Below, one piece after another: positions 36,109 to 44,393 of a stretch of 64,000 bases of DNA. A model generated the notes under the pieces. It was not told the DNA's origin, did not search any database, and saw only the letters and a list, made by a program, of their open reading frames with translations. The DNA comes from an uncultured Pelagimonas sp. (lineage in GTDB: Bacteria; Pseudomonadota; Alphaproteobacteria; Rhodobacterales; Rhodobacteraceae), in NCBI GenBank assembly GCA_947497905.1, contig CANMIH010000015.1:44659-108658 (forward strand), written 5' to 3'. Numbering within the stretch: position 1 is the stretch's first letter; the number at the start of each line of letters is the position of its first letter. A program made the position numbers and the translations under genes.

Positions 36109-36141
36109 GGCGCAGCCTGGCAAAACCAAGCTGCGCTTTTT
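36109..36141 (+). terminator. Terminator of dnaX
   Basis: GCGCAGC (36109-36115) pairs with GCTGCGC (36129-36135), with an inner TGG/CCA extension, and is followed by six T. Confidence 0.9.
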
Positions 36142-36149
36142 TGCTGTCA

Positions 36150-36170
36150 AAGAGGGCCAGATTTGGCCCC
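36150..36170 (-). terminator. Weak terminator of flagellin gene 1
   Basis: On the minus strand GGGCCA-AATC-TGGCCC is followed by TCTTTG, a short T-poor tail. It lies 15 bp past the flagellin stop. Confidence 0.5.
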
Positions 36171-36185
36171 CTATGATGTGCTATT

Positions 36186-37496
36186 TTAGCGGAACAGCGA
36201 CAGAAGCTGCTGTGGTGCCTGGTTGGCAATCGACAGCGCCTGTACACCCAGCTGCTGCTGTACCTGCAGCGCCTGCAGCTTAGCCGAGGTCTCTTCCATA
36301 TCGGCGTCAACCAAGGTGCCGATGCCTGATTTCAGCGCATCGGTCAGACCCGAGATAAACTCGGACTGGGTTTCGATACGCCCCTGAACCGAACCAAACG
36401 AGGCCGCCGCGTCGATCGAGGTCTGGATCAGACCTTCGATGTCGGTCAGAGCCTGATCAACATTGGCCTGAGAGGTCACATCAATATTAGCCAAGTCAGC
36501 CAGACCGCCCTCAATCACGTTGGCCGTCGAGGCGATGCTCGAAAAGCGTACGTTGATTTGGTCAGTACCGTCGACGAATGTCGCGCCGGAAGAGGCCGTC
36601 AACTGGCCATTAGACGACTGCAGATTCAGATCATTGGTATCAATGTTGTTTTCCGCAGCATGCTTTGCGTAAGCTGCCGCCAACCCATTTGCCACATCCG
36701 CTGCGGTATCTCCGGTACGCGCGATGTAGGTGGCACTGACCGCCGCTTCGGCTTGCGTTGTGCCACCTGTGGTCGCATTGTCAATGTTGCCAGCGTCAGT
36801 CGCGCTAAATGTGTTGTTGTCAGCATCTGTTACCGAAAAAGTTACAGCATAGGCTGTACCCGCAGTGACAGTGACACCTGACAGGTCAAATGCGGCGCTG
36901 GGTGTAGCCCCGTTGACTGTGATTGCCGTCGCTGCTGCGGCGGTGTAGGTACCACCAGCAGTTGCAACGTTACCTTGCTGTGTGGTCAAATCCTGTTTTT
37001 TGACATTGATATCGGAGGCAGCTACGCCCGTGCTGGAACGATCAAGCGACGAAAGAACATTGACGCTCGCTTTCACGTTCGAATCGTTGTCCTGTAGTAG
37101 GTTCAGACCGTTGAACTGGGCCGCGCCAACAACCGCACCGATCTGATCACGCAGCGCGTCAATGTCGGTCTGGATCTTGTCACGATCGACGTTTTCTTCC
37201 TGAGCAGCGACGATCTTGCCTTTGATGTCGGTCAGAAGCTCGGTGACAGTTTCCGACGCCTGACGCGCCACAGTGACGGTCGACTGGCCAAGGTTGAGGC
37301 TATCCGAAATCCCTTTGAAGCCTTTTACATCGGCTTCCATCACCTTCGAAATCGCCCAGACAGCCGAGTTGTCCTTCGCGCTGGCAACGTTTTTGCCGGT
37401 CGAGATCTGGCTCTGCGTGGTCGCCATATCGCTGTTGATGGATTTCAGGGTTTGCAGCGCCACCATGGCGCCGTTGTTTGTAAGAATGCTAGACAT
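36186..37496 (-). CDS. Flagellin, copy 1
   Basis: The 436-residue protein has the conserved flagellin N-terminus (SSILTNNGAMVALQTLKSINSDMATTQSQISTG ... NGLNLLQ, about 1-135) and C-terminus (TSIDAAASFGSVQGRIETQ ... LGVQALSIANQAPQQLLSLFR, last 80), which form the D0/D1 coiled-coil core of the filament. The middle, about 140-350, is Thr/Ala-rich and differs from the other two copies in this window (37828-39048 and 40535-41848), as expected for surface-exposed domains. There is no signal peptide, since flagellin leaves by the flagellar type III system. Its upstream region shares a two-part element with the other copies. Confidence 0.96.
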   Translation of the reverse strand: MSSILTNNGAMVALQTLKSINSDMATTQSQISTGKNVASAKDNSAVWAISKVMEADVKGFKGISDSLNLGQSTVTVARQASETVTELLTDIKGKIVAAQEENVDRDKIQTDIDALRDQIGAVVGAAQFNGLNLLQDNDSNVKASVNVLSSLDRSSTGVAASDINVKKQDLTTQQGNVATAGGTYTAAAATAITVNGATPSAAFDLSGVTVTAGTAYAVTFSVTDADNNTFSATDAGNIDNATTGGTTQAEAAVSATYIARTGDTAADVANGLAAAYAKHAAENNIDTNDLNLQSSNGQLTASSGATFVDGTDQINVRFSSIASTANVIEGGLADLANIDVTSQANVDQALTDIEGLIQTSIDAAASFGSVQGRIETQSEFISGLTDALKSGIGTLVDADMEETSAKLQALQVQQQLGVQALSIANQAPQQLLSLFR

Positions 37497-37556
37497 TTTG
37501 GGTCCTTAATCTTTAGCGCTTTTGCGCCCTGGCAATATGCCAATTCGGAGTTCCAA

Positions 37557-37611
37557 CGTCGTTCTGACGGAAGCGGATCGATTTGTTTTCACCGCGCCAT
37601 TCAACCTGAAT
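37557..37611 (-). promoter_or_regulatory. Conserved flagellin upstream element, copy 1
   Basis: On the minus strand ATTCA-GGT-TGAAT followed by GGCGCGG (37592-37611) precedes, by 25 nt counted from the T of TGGCGC, the block GCTTCCGTCAGAACGACG (37557-37574). This holds a 4-bp hairpin CGTC-AGAAC-GACG, 60 nt before the ATG. The same pair occurs ahead of flagellins 2 and 3. Confidence 0.65.
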
Positions 37612-37791
37612 GCTTAAACAAATTCGCCTTATTTCGATTAGAAAGTATGAACTCGGAAATCGAAACTGGTCGAAAGTATGCCGGATTTTAGACGCTTGAT
37701 GGCTAAGACAAAGAGAGTGCCAAAGCGCATTGATCTAAGGTCCGGATACAGGTCGGTGTGACGACGTATCCAACGCGGGATCCGAAGGAAG

Positions 37792-37812
37792 AGAGGGGCC
37801 TTTGGCCCCTCT
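37792..37812 (-). terminator. Terminator of flagellin gene 2
   Basis: A 9-bp stem AGAGGGGCC/GGCCCCTCT with a 3-nt loop lies 15 bp past the stop codon; the following tract on the minus strand is CTTCC, so it is T-poor. Confidence 0.7.
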
Positions 37813-37827
37813 TGAGGTCTTATTGGA

Positions 37828-39048
37828 TTAGCGGAACAGCGACAGAAGCTGCTGCGGTGCCTGGTTGGCAATCGACAACGCCTGAACACCCAGCTGCTGC
37901 TGGACCTGAAGCGCCTGTAGCTTGGCCGAGGTCTCTTCCATATCGGCGTCAACCAAGGTGCCAATGCCCGATTTCAGAGCATCAGTGAGACCCGAGATGA
38001 ATTCCGACTGGGTTTCGATACGACCCTGAACCGAACCAAAGGATGCCGCGGCGTCAATCGAGGTCTGGATCAGACCTTCGATGCGCACCAATGCCTCGTC
38101 AACGCCCGCCTGCGTGGTGACATTGATGTCTGTCAGATTGGCAAGGCCGCCACCAACGGTCCCGTCGGTTTCGCCGGATGCCGACTGGAAGACATCAGCG
38201 GTCGCAACGGTGATGCCCGCACCACTGTTGTTGGTCATTTCGATCTGACCCGTGGTTGCGTTAGTGGCAAAGGAGACATTCAGCTCATCAACCTGCGCCT
38301 GTTCGTTCAGGGCATCAACCATTTTGTTGGTCACATCGCCTAGAGTATCCCCATCACGCGCCACGTACTCAACAGCAGACGAGAAGGTCAGACCACCTGC
38401 GGCGACCTGATACGAGTTGCCCGCTTCAGGTGTGCCAGTGAACGTGATGGCGAGGGCCGTTGCTCCGTCCGCAATTGCGGAGTTCGAACCACCGGTGTTG
38501 GTCCCCATGGTCCCCACGGTTGCTGCGCCCGAGCCCAGATCCTGCTTGGCAACGTTGATGTCAGAGGCAGCTACACCACTCGACGAGCGATCCAGCGAGG
38601 CCAGAACATTGACGTTCCCGCTCCCAGCGGTTTTGTCGGTGTTCGACAGCAGGTTCAGACCATTGAACTGGGCCGCACCCACAACCGCACCGATCTGGTC
38701 ACGCAGGGCGTCGATGTCAGTCTGGATCTTTTCACGATCCACGTTTTCTTCCTGAGCCGCAACAACCTTACCTTTGATGTCGGTCAGAAGTTCGGTCACA
38801 GTTTCCGAGGCCTGACGGGCGACAGAAACAGTCGATTGGCCGAGGTTAAGGCTGTCGGAAATCCCCTGGAAACCCTTTACATCCGCTTCCATTACTTTCG
38901 AAATCGCCCAAACAGCCGAGTTGTCTTTCGCGCTGGCAACGTTTTTGCCGGTCGAAATCTGGCTCTGCGTGGTGGCCATATCGCTGTTGATGGATTTCAG
39001 AGTCTGCAGCGCCACCATGGCGCCATTGTTTGTCAGAATGCTAGACAT
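37828..39048 (-). CDS. Flagellin, copy 2
   Basis: The 406-residue protein shares with copies 1 and 3 the N-terminal 135 residues (with few changes, e.g. FQGISDSLN) and the last 80 residues essentially unchanged. The central domain is shorter and distinct (GNVNVLASLDRSSSGVAASDINVAKQDLGSGAATVG; QVAAGGLTFSSAVEYVARDGDTLGDVTNKM). It would co-assemble into or decorate the same filament. It is on the same strand as copy 1 and inverted relative to copy 3. Codon differences in conserved regions show the copies are diverging but still close enough for recombination. Confidence 0.96.
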   Translation of the reverse strand: MSSILTNNGAMVALQTLKSINSDMATTQSQISTGKNVASAKDNSAVWAISKVMEADVKGFQGISDSLNLGQSTVSVARQASETVTELLTDIKGKVVAAQEENVDREKIQTDIDALRDQIGAVVGAAQFNGLNLLSNTDKTAGSGNVNVLASLDRSSSGVAASDINVAKQDLGSGAATVGTMGTNTGGSNSAIADGATALAITFTGTPEAGNSYQVAAGGLTFSSAVEYVARDGDTLGDVTNKMVDALNEQAQVDELNVSFATNATTGQIEMTNNSGAGITVATADVFQSASGETDGTVGGGLANLTDINVTTQAGVDEALVRIEGLIQTSIDAAASFGSVQGRIETQSEFISGLTDALKSGIGTLVDADMEETSAKLQALQVQQQLGVQALSIANQAPQQLLSLFR

Positions 39049-39111
39049 TTTTTGCCCTTGTTTCTATGGCGTTTTCACACCAAAAAAATCTGCCGCACGC
39101 GGCGTTTCCGA

Positions 39112-39161
39112 CGTCTTTCTGACGGATGCAGGCAAGGTCGCTGCGCCATTCAATTGTGAAT
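39112..39161 (-). promoter_or_regulatory. Conserved flagellin upstream element, copy 2
   Basis: On the minus strand ATTCA-CAAT-TGAAT then GGCGCAG (39141-39161) precedes the block GCATCCGTCAGAAAGACG (39112-39129) by 19 nt. The hairpin is CGTC-AGAAA-GACG, 63 nt before the ATG. Confidence 0.65.
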
Positions 39162-39261
39162 GCAAGGACACAATCGCGCCAAAAAAATAACAAACTGCAA
39201 ATGGCGCGCGGTAATCTTGTGGATAACTCAGAAAAAGCTCAAGGCACCGAAATTAAACACT

Positions 39262-39858
39262 TTAAATCGGCTTTCGCGCATTCAGAGCCGCTGTGATGGT
39301 CCCGTCATCCAGATAGTCGAGTTCCCCACCTATGGGGACACCTTTGGCCAAAGATGTCAGGATCACACGGCCTTGCAGCTGATCGGCGATATAATGTGCG
39401 GTGGTCTGACCATCGATGGTTGCATTCAGCGCCAAGATCACCTCGGTGATCTGTTCCGCCGCAACCCGGTTGCCCAATTGCGGGATACGCAGCTCGTCAG
39501 GCCCCACCCCATCAAGCGCAGACAATGTGCCACCCAGAACATGATAGCGCCCGCGAAAGACACCCGCGCGCTCCATTGCCCAAAGATCGGCAACATCCTC
39601 AACAACACATAGAAGACCGGTGGCGCGGCTTTCATCTTCGCAAATTTCGCAGATATCTGCGGTGCCCACGTTGCCGCAATTCAGGCACTCGCGGGCCGTT
39701 TCCGCCACCTCTTGCATCGCGCTGGACAAGGGTCCCAGAACAAGATCCCGTTTGCGGATAAGATGCAGCACCGCCCGTCGCGCCGATCGCGGACCCAGCC
39801 CGGGCAGGCGGGCCATCAAGGCGATCAGCTCTTCAATTTTGTCGGTGCTGCGTGTCAT
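39262..39858 (-). CDS. recR: Recombination mediator protein RecR
   Basis: The 198-residue protein has the RecR order: helix-hairpin-helix ([21 protein letters not shown]), four-Cys zinc finger ([16 protein letters not shown]), then a TOPRIM domain ([39 protein letters not shown]) and the Walker-B-like C-terminus. It loads RecA with RecF/RecO at single-strand gaps. It lies 6 bp after ybaB on the same strand. dnaX, normally upstream, is on the opposite strand. Confidence 0.97.
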   Translation of the reverse strand: MTRSTDKIEELIALMARLPGLGPRSARRAVLHLIRKRDLVLGPLSSAMQEVAETARECLNCGNVGTADICEICEDESRATGLLCVVEDVADLWAMERAGVFRGRYHVLGGTLSALDGVGPDELRIPQLGNRVAAEQITEVILALNATIDGQTTAHYIADQLQGRVILTSLAKGVPIGGELDYLDDGTITAALNARKPI

Positions 39859-39864
39859 CTGGGT

Positions 39865-40209
39865 TTAGAAAGGCAGCTTCATATCAGCCGGCAGGCCCAT
39901 CTCTTCGGTCAGTTTTTGCATCTCAGACTGAGCCCGATCGGTGGCCTTGGCCTGTGCGTCCTTGATCGCTGCCAGGATCAGGTCTTCGGCCACTTCTTTT
40001 TCCGACGGGACAAAGATGGACGGGTCGATTTCCAGGCCTGTCAGCTCACCTTTGGCCGTTGCCGTGGCTTTCACAAGCCCCGCACCGGATTCGCCGACCA
40101 CAGTCATCGTGGTCAGATCATCCTGCATCTGCGCCATTTTGGACTGCATATCCTGCGCAGCTTTCATCATTTTGGCCATATCGCCCAGCTGGCCCAAACC
40201 CTTCAGCAT
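39865..40209 (-). CDS. ybaB: YbaB/EbfC-family nucleoid-associated protein
   Basis: The 114-residue protein begins MLKGLGQLGDMAKMMKAAQDMQSKMAQMQDDL, the long amphipathic helix of the family, then the central sheet (MTVVGESGAGLVKATATAKGELTGLEIDPSIF) and a C-terminal helix. It forms a dimer that binds DNA. A good AGGAG site precedes ATG 40209. It is the first gene of a two-gene unit with recR. Confidence 0.95.
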   Translation of the reverse strand: MLKGLGQLGDMAKMMKAAQDMQSKMAQMQDDLTTMTVVGESGAGLVKATATAKGELTGLEIDPSIFVPSEKEVAEDLILAAIKDAQAKATDRAQSEMQKLTEEMGLPADMKLPF

Positions 40210-40534
40210 CTCTTGTCTCCTGATTATTCAGACCTTGTGAAACGGCCTTTGCGTTGGGCGTGGTTATCGCAGCCACAGCGCCAATCGACAAGAGCAGAGA
40301 GCGCCCGACCTCAGGCCAGGGTGTTTCGGCCCCATCCACCCAAAACTACGAACAATTTTATCCATTGAGGGGATGTTAGAGGTTTGGTGCCACGCTGCCG
40401 CTGCACTCCGAAAATATTCAAAGTGAGTGGCGCGGACCCAAGATTTAAGTCCGCATCCGTCAGAAAGACGCAGGAACAGACCGACGAAACGTCACATTAC
40501 AGGTGCAAAGCCACCACATTGATAAGGGCAAAAA
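40210..40534. other. 325-bp divergent intergenic region between ybaB and flagellin 3
   Basis: The half next to ybaB should hold its promoter, though no clear -35/-10 was identified. The half next to flagellin 3 holds the conserved flagellin upstream element (40416-40470) and a 64-nt leader ending AAGGGCAAAAA before the ATG. No gene is seen here. Confidence 0.7.
40416..40470 (+). promoter_or_regulatory. Conserved flagellin upstream element, copy 3
   Basis: ATTCA-AAG-TGAGT then GGCGCGG (40416-40435) precedes the block GCATCCGTCAGAAAGACG (40453-40470) by 25 nt, counted from the T of TGGCGC. The 18-mer is identical to that of flagellin 2 and forms a CGTC-AGAAA-GACG hairpin 64 nt before the ATG. 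Confidence 0.65.
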
Positions 40535-41848
40535 ATGTCTAGTATTCTTACAAACAACGGCGCCATGGTGGCGCTGCAAACCCTGAAATCCATCAACAGC
40601 GATATGGCCACGACACAGAGCCAGATTTCGACCGGCAAAAACGTGGCCAGCGCGAAAGACAACTCGGCTGTCTGGGCGATTTCGAAGGTCATGGAGGCCG
40701 ATGTCAAAGGCTTCAAAGGGATTTCGGACAGCCTCAACCTCGGCCAGTCGACCGTAACCGTGGCCCGTCAGGCCGCAGAAACAGTCACCGACCTTCTGAC
40801 CGACATCAAAGGCAAAATTGTTGCGGCTCAGGAAGAGAACGTAGATCGTGACAAGATCCAGACCGACATCGACGCGCTGCGCGATCAGATCGGCGCGGTT
40901 GTGGGTGCGGCACAGTTCAACGGTCTGAACCTGCTTCAGAACACCGATACCACTGCGGGTTCGGGCACCGTAAATGTCCTGGCCTCGCTGGATCGGTCGT
41001 CCAGTGGCGTGGCCGCGTCGGATATCACCGTGCGCAAACAAGACCTTGGCACTGGCGCCTCCGCCATCAGCTATACAACTCTGGTTACGGCGGCAACCGA
41101 TGACATTGCTGTTGATGGTGTCGCTACTCAGGTGGCGCATGCCGTGCCGGGAAGCACCACCGCGACGCCAGATAGTACAACTGTTGCGTTTGGCACCTCT
41201 GGTTCTGACGCCGCCGCCGCAGGTACCGCATTCCAGATCGTTATCAGCGCAGATGGCGGCATCTTTGATGGCCTGCTTGATAGCGCTGATGGTGACATGG
41301 TCTACCTCGCGCGTGATGGCGATACTATGGCCGACGTTGCCAGGGAACTCGCGGAGCAATTCAATACCCATGTTACAGATGCTCTGGGCGAAGGTAACAC
41401 CAACACCGTCGCGGCCACCGCCTCCGGTGGGACGGTAACCATCACAGGTGGAAGCAATATTCTGGCGGCGGATACTTTCACAATTAACGCCGAACAGATT
41501 GCTGCAGCCAACACCACAATTGGTGGCGGGCTTGAGGCTCTGCGCACCATTGATGTGACAACTCAGGCCAACGTGGATTCTGCCCTGACTGAAATCGAGG
41601 ATCTGATCCAAACCTCGATCGACGCAGCGGCGGCATTTGGTTCGGCACAGGGTCGTATTGAAACCCAATCTGACTTTATCTCAGGTCTGACCGACGCGCT
41701 GAAATCGGGCATTGGTACCCTGGTCGACGCGGATATGGAAGAAACCTCGGCCAAGCTGCAGGCGCTTCAGGTGCAGCAGCAGCTGGGCGTTCAGGCGCTG
41801 TCGATTGCCAACCAGGCACCACAGCAGCTTCTGTCACTGTTCCGCTAA
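40535..41848 (+). CDS. Flagellin, copy 3
   Basis: The 437-residue protein has the same conserved ends as copies 1 and 2 and its own central domain (AGSGTVNVLASLDRSSSGVAASDITVRKQDLGTGASAISYTT; FQIVISADGGIFDGLLDSADGDMVYLARDGDTMADVARELAEQF). It is on the plus strand, so its conserved ends form inverted repeats with copies 1 and 2. A 65-bp stretch (40544-40608) is identical to the corresponding part of copy 1. It is divergent from ybaB and has its own terminator. Confidence 0.96.
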   Translation: MSSILTNNGAMVALQTLKSINSDMATTQSQISTGKNVASAKDNSAVWAISKVMEADVKGFKGISDSLNLGQSTVTVARQAAETVTDLLTDIKGKIVAAQEENVDRDKIQTDIDALRDQIGAVVGAAQFNGLNLLQNTDTTAGSGTVNVLASLDRSSSGVAASDITVRKQDLGTGASAISYTTLVTAATDDIAVDGVATQVAHAVPGSTTATPDSTTVAFGTSGSDAAAAGTAFQIVISADGGIFDGLLDSADGDMVYLARDGDTMADVARELAEQFNTHVTDALGEGNTNTVAATASGGTVTITGGSNILAADTFTINAEQIAAANTTIGGGLEALRTIDVTTQANVDSALTEIEDLIQTSIDAAAAFGSAQGRIETQSDFISGLTDALKSGIGTLVDADMEETSAKLQALQVQQQLGVQALSIANQAPQQLLSLFR

Positions 41849-41859
41849 TACACACATCT

Positions 41860-41884
41860 GGAAGGGGCCAAACCGGCCCCTTCC
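41860..41884 (+). terminator. Terminator of flagellin gene 3
   Basis: A perfect 10-bp stem GGAAGGGGCC/GGCCCCTTCC with an AAACC loop lies 11 bp after the stop; it is followed by CCCC rather than T, so termination strength is uncertain. Confidence 0.7.
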
Positions 41885-41984
41885 CCCCATTCCAAACGCG
41901 ACCTGTCACAGCGACGGAAATAGACCAGACAGCGGTCTTGCCCCATCCGACTGTAGATAAACACAAACAGGTTGCAGGATCCCC

Positions 41985-42758
41985 ATGACATTTGAAGACA
42001 CCCACCGCGTTCTGATCACAGCCGGAGCCTCAGGTATTGGTCACGCCATGGCCTCTCACTTTGCGGCCGCAGGCGCCAAAGTCTGGGTAACCGATATCAA
42101 TGCCGACGCGCTTGCGGAGTGCCCAAGCAGCTGGATCGCGGAAAGCGTCGACGTCTCAGATCCGCAAGAAATGTCAGCCCTGTTTCAGCGCATTGAAAGC
42201 AGGTGGGGTGGTCTGGACACCCTCTGCGCCAACGCCGGAACAGCGGGCGCAACAGGGCTGATCGAAGATCAGAGCCATGCCGAGTTTCAAAGCTGTGTAA
42301 ACGTCAATCTAGGCGGGGCCATGCTGGCCACCCAAGGCGCGCTGCCTCTGATGAAACGCGCCAACAGTGGCTGCATCTTATACACAAGTTCAACCGCTGG
42401 CCTGTTCGGCTTTCCCTATCGCGCGCCCTATGCCGCTGCAAAATGGGCCATCAATGGGTTGATGAAAACCGCCGCCATGGAAGGTGGGCCTTATGGTATC
42501 CGCGCAAATACGATTGCGCCGGGATGTGTCGAGGGACCAAGAATCGATGGTGTCATCGCCAGAGAAGCTGCGGCCAAAGGCACCGCTCCTGAAACAGTGC
42601 GGCAGGCCTATGAGTTGGGAACTTCTCTGCGCACCTTTGTACGTCCCGAGGACATTGCCAATATGGCGCTGTTTCTGGCCTCATCCGCCGGCGCGCGGAT
42701 TTCCGGTCAGGTGATGGCCGTAGATGGTCATACCGAAAACCCTGACCCCAAAGTGTAG
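41985..42758 (+). CDS. Short-chain dehydrogenase/reductase (SDR)
   Basis: The 257-residue protein has the classical SDR motifs: cofactor loop VLITAGASGIGHAMA with WVTDINADAL (Asp favouring NAD), structural LCANAGTAG, catalytic Ser in ILYTSSTAGLFG and the YAAAK pair in PYAAAKWAING, then RANTIAPGCVEGPRIDG. It oxidises or reduces a small alcohol/ketone. The gene stands alone between flagellin 3 and the convergent trcR, so the substrate cannot be inferred. Confidence 0.92.
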   Translation: MTFEDTHRVLITAGASGIGHAMASHFAAAGAKVWVTDINADALAECPSSWIAESVDVSDPQEMSALFQRIESRWGGLDTLCANAGTAGATGLIEDQSHAEFQSCVNVNLGGAMLATQGALPLMKRANSGCILYTSSTAGLFGFPYRAPYAAAKWAINGLMKTAAMEGGPYGIRANTIAPGCVEGPRIDGVIAREAAAKGTAPETVRQAYELGTSLRTFVRPEDIANMALFLASSAGARISGQVMAVDGHTENPDPKV

Positions 42759-42805
42759 TCCGACCTTTCATTACATGCGACCTCTAAAGACCCGCACCAA
42801 ACAAA

Positions 42806-42834
42806 ACGCCCGGCCGCGTGAAAGCGCCGGGCGT
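42806..42834 (-). terminator. Terminator of trcR
   Basis: On the minus strand ACGCCCGG pairs with CCGGGCGT, with an inner CGC/GCG extension, and is followed by TTTGTTT. Confidence 0.85.
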
Positions 42835-42862
42835 CAGAAATTCACTGAAGTCAAAGACGCGA

Positions 42863-43615
42863 TCAGTCGTCGTCGTCGTCTTTGTCGCCACCTTCAGGCA
42901 GGTTAAAGAAGCTATCCGCATCGAGATATTCATTGTCGCTGCGCTTCTCTTCATCGTCTTCACCGCGCGGATCAGACAGGCTGAAGGTTTCGAGACCTTC
43001 CATCGACGAGGGCAGGCGAGGCTCGGTTTCCATGTCCAGGCTCTGTTCGGTCGACACCAGCTTGCGGCGTTCGTCATCGTTCATGACGTCCGGCAGGTTT
43101 TTGGCGGCTTTGGCCACGGCGGCGTCCAGTTCGGACTGGCGGCACAGGCCAAGCGCAACCGGATCAATCGGCTGCATGTTCTGGATGTTCCAGTGGGTGC
43201 GTTCGCGGATCGACTGGATGGTCGGCTTGGTGGTGCCCACCAGTTTGGCGATCTGACCATCGGAGAGTTCCGGGTGGAACTTAACCAACCACAGAATCGA
43301 ATTCGGACGGTCCTGACGTTTTGACAGCGGGGTGTAGCGCGGGCCACGGCGTTTGTCTTCGTCACGGGCGGCCGGATTGAACTTGAGCTTCATCTTGTGA
43401 AGCGGGTTCTTCTCGGCACGATCAATTTCGATCTGCTCAATCTGGTTGTTGGCAACCGGGTCAAACCCCTTCACGCCCACAGCCACATCGCCATCCGCAA
43501 TACCCTGAACTTCCAGCTCGTGGAATCCGGTGAAATCAGCAACCTGTTTGAAGGTCAGAGTGGTGTTGTCCACCAGCCAGACGGCGGTCGCTTTGGGGTG
43601 CAGCAGCTTGGCCAT
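42863..43615 (-). CDS. trcR: TrcR (DUF1013) cell-cycle transcription regulator
   Basis: The 250-residue protein opens MAKLLHPKATAVWLVDNTTLTFKQVADFTGFHELEVQGIADGDVA, then has a helix-turn-helix-like region (NSILWLVKFHPELSDGQIAKLVGTTKPTIQSIRERTHWN) and a very acidic C-terminal tail (PRGEDDEEKRSD ... GGDKDDDDD). This is the DUF1013 family, shown in Caulobacter (TrcR) to track with RNA polymerase and affect cell-cycle promoters. It is confined to alphaproteobacteria and supports the assignment of the window. It has its own terminator and is divergent from an RNase T2 gene. Confidence 0.9.
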   Translation of the reverse strand: MAKLLHPKATAVWLVDNTTLTFKQVADFTGFHELEVQGIADGDVAVGVKGFDPVANNQIEQIEIDRAEKNPLHKMKLKFNPAARDEDKRRGPRYTPLSKRQDRPNSILWLVKFHPELSDGQIAKLVGTTKPTIQSIRERTHWNIQNMQPIDPVALGLCRQSELDAAVAKAAKNLPDVMNDDERRKLVSTEQSLDMETEPRLPSSMEGLETFSLSDPRGEDDEEKRSDNEYLDADSFFNLPEGGDKDDDDD

Positions 43616-43769
43616 GTTACTTCTCCTTACGCATTCAATCGTCCCGAAACATGTCTTTCCCGTCGTCCCAAACCATCTGGTCCAAGACTGCCCTCTGGTC
43701 AGGGCGGGTTACCGTTGTCGGGGAACTTGTCCTGTATATAGTGGCGCACGACCTAAGAGGGAAGAGAAA

Positions 43770-44393
43770 ATGCGTTGGTTGATGATTTTGCTGTTGACGG
43801 CAGGCTTTGCCCGGGCCGAAGGCGACCGTGCGGGTGAGTTTGACTACTATGTCATGGCGCTCAGCTGGTCACCCAATTGGTGCCGAATCGAAGGGGACGC
43901 AAAAAAATCCCCGCAGTGCGAAGAGGACCATGGTTGGATTTTGCATGGGCTCTGGCCCCAGTTCCATCGGGGCTGGCCGTCTTATTGCAACACGCCAGAA
44001 CGCCAGCCCAGCCGCACCATGACCTCGGAGATGGCCGATATCATGGGCACATCTGGGCTTGCCTGGCACCAGTGGAAAAAACATGGCACCTGTAGCGGGC
44101 TTTCTGCGAGGGCCTATTTTGATCTTTCACGTGAGGCTTACAACAGCGTCACCCGCCCGCCTGTATTCCGCAAACTGGACAAAAGCGTCACCCTGCCCGC
44201 CTCTGTTGTTGAAGAGGCCTTCCTCAAAGCCAATCCGACGCATGAACGCGATGGGGTCACCGTCACCTGTCGTGATGGTTTCATCAGCGAAGTCCGCGTC
44301 TGCCTGTCAAAAGATCTGGAACCGGTCCCCTGTGGCAGCGACGTGATCCGGGATTGCCGGATGACCAATGCCAAATTTGATCCCCTGCGCTAA
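43770..44393 (+). CDS. Secreted ribonuclease T2-family protein
   Basis: ATG 43770 follows GAGGGAAGAG; the 207-residue product has a short signal peptide (MRWLMILLLTAGFARAE). The two catalytic segments are intact: CAS1 with the His in WILHGLWPQF and CAS2 with LAWHQWKKHGTC. Several Cys would form disulfides in the periplasm or outside. It cuts RNA through 2',3'-cyclic intermediates, possibly to scavenge nucleotides together with CpdB and the nucleoside salvage operon. The stop shares a base with the next start. Confidence 0.93.
   Translation: MRWLMILLLTAGFARAEGDRAGEFDYYVMALSWSPNWCRIEGDAKKSPQCEEDHGWILHGLWPQFHRGWPSYCNTPERQPSRTMTSEMADIMGTSGLAWHQWKKHGTCSGLSARAYFDLSREAYNSVTRPPVFRKLDKSVTLPASVVEEAFLKANPTHERDGVTVTCRDGFISEVRVCLSKDLEPVPCGSDVIRDCRMTNAKFDPLR

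Larger units (their letters stand above)
37497..37827. other. 331-bp intergenic region between flagellin copies 1 and 2
   Basis: It holds the leader and conserved upstream element of flagellin 1 (37557-37611), about 180 bp with no recognisable gene, and the terminator of flagellin 2 (37792-37812). Confidence 0.8.

Noticed and set aside
40416..40470. Sigma-54 promoter for the flagellin genes
   Set aside because: TGGC is present, but the GG-N10-GC spacing required by sigma-54 is not met in any of the three copies.
40460..41668. 402-codon open frame on the minus strand
   Set aside because: It is antisense to flagellin 3, whose protein sequence is conserved with two other copies.
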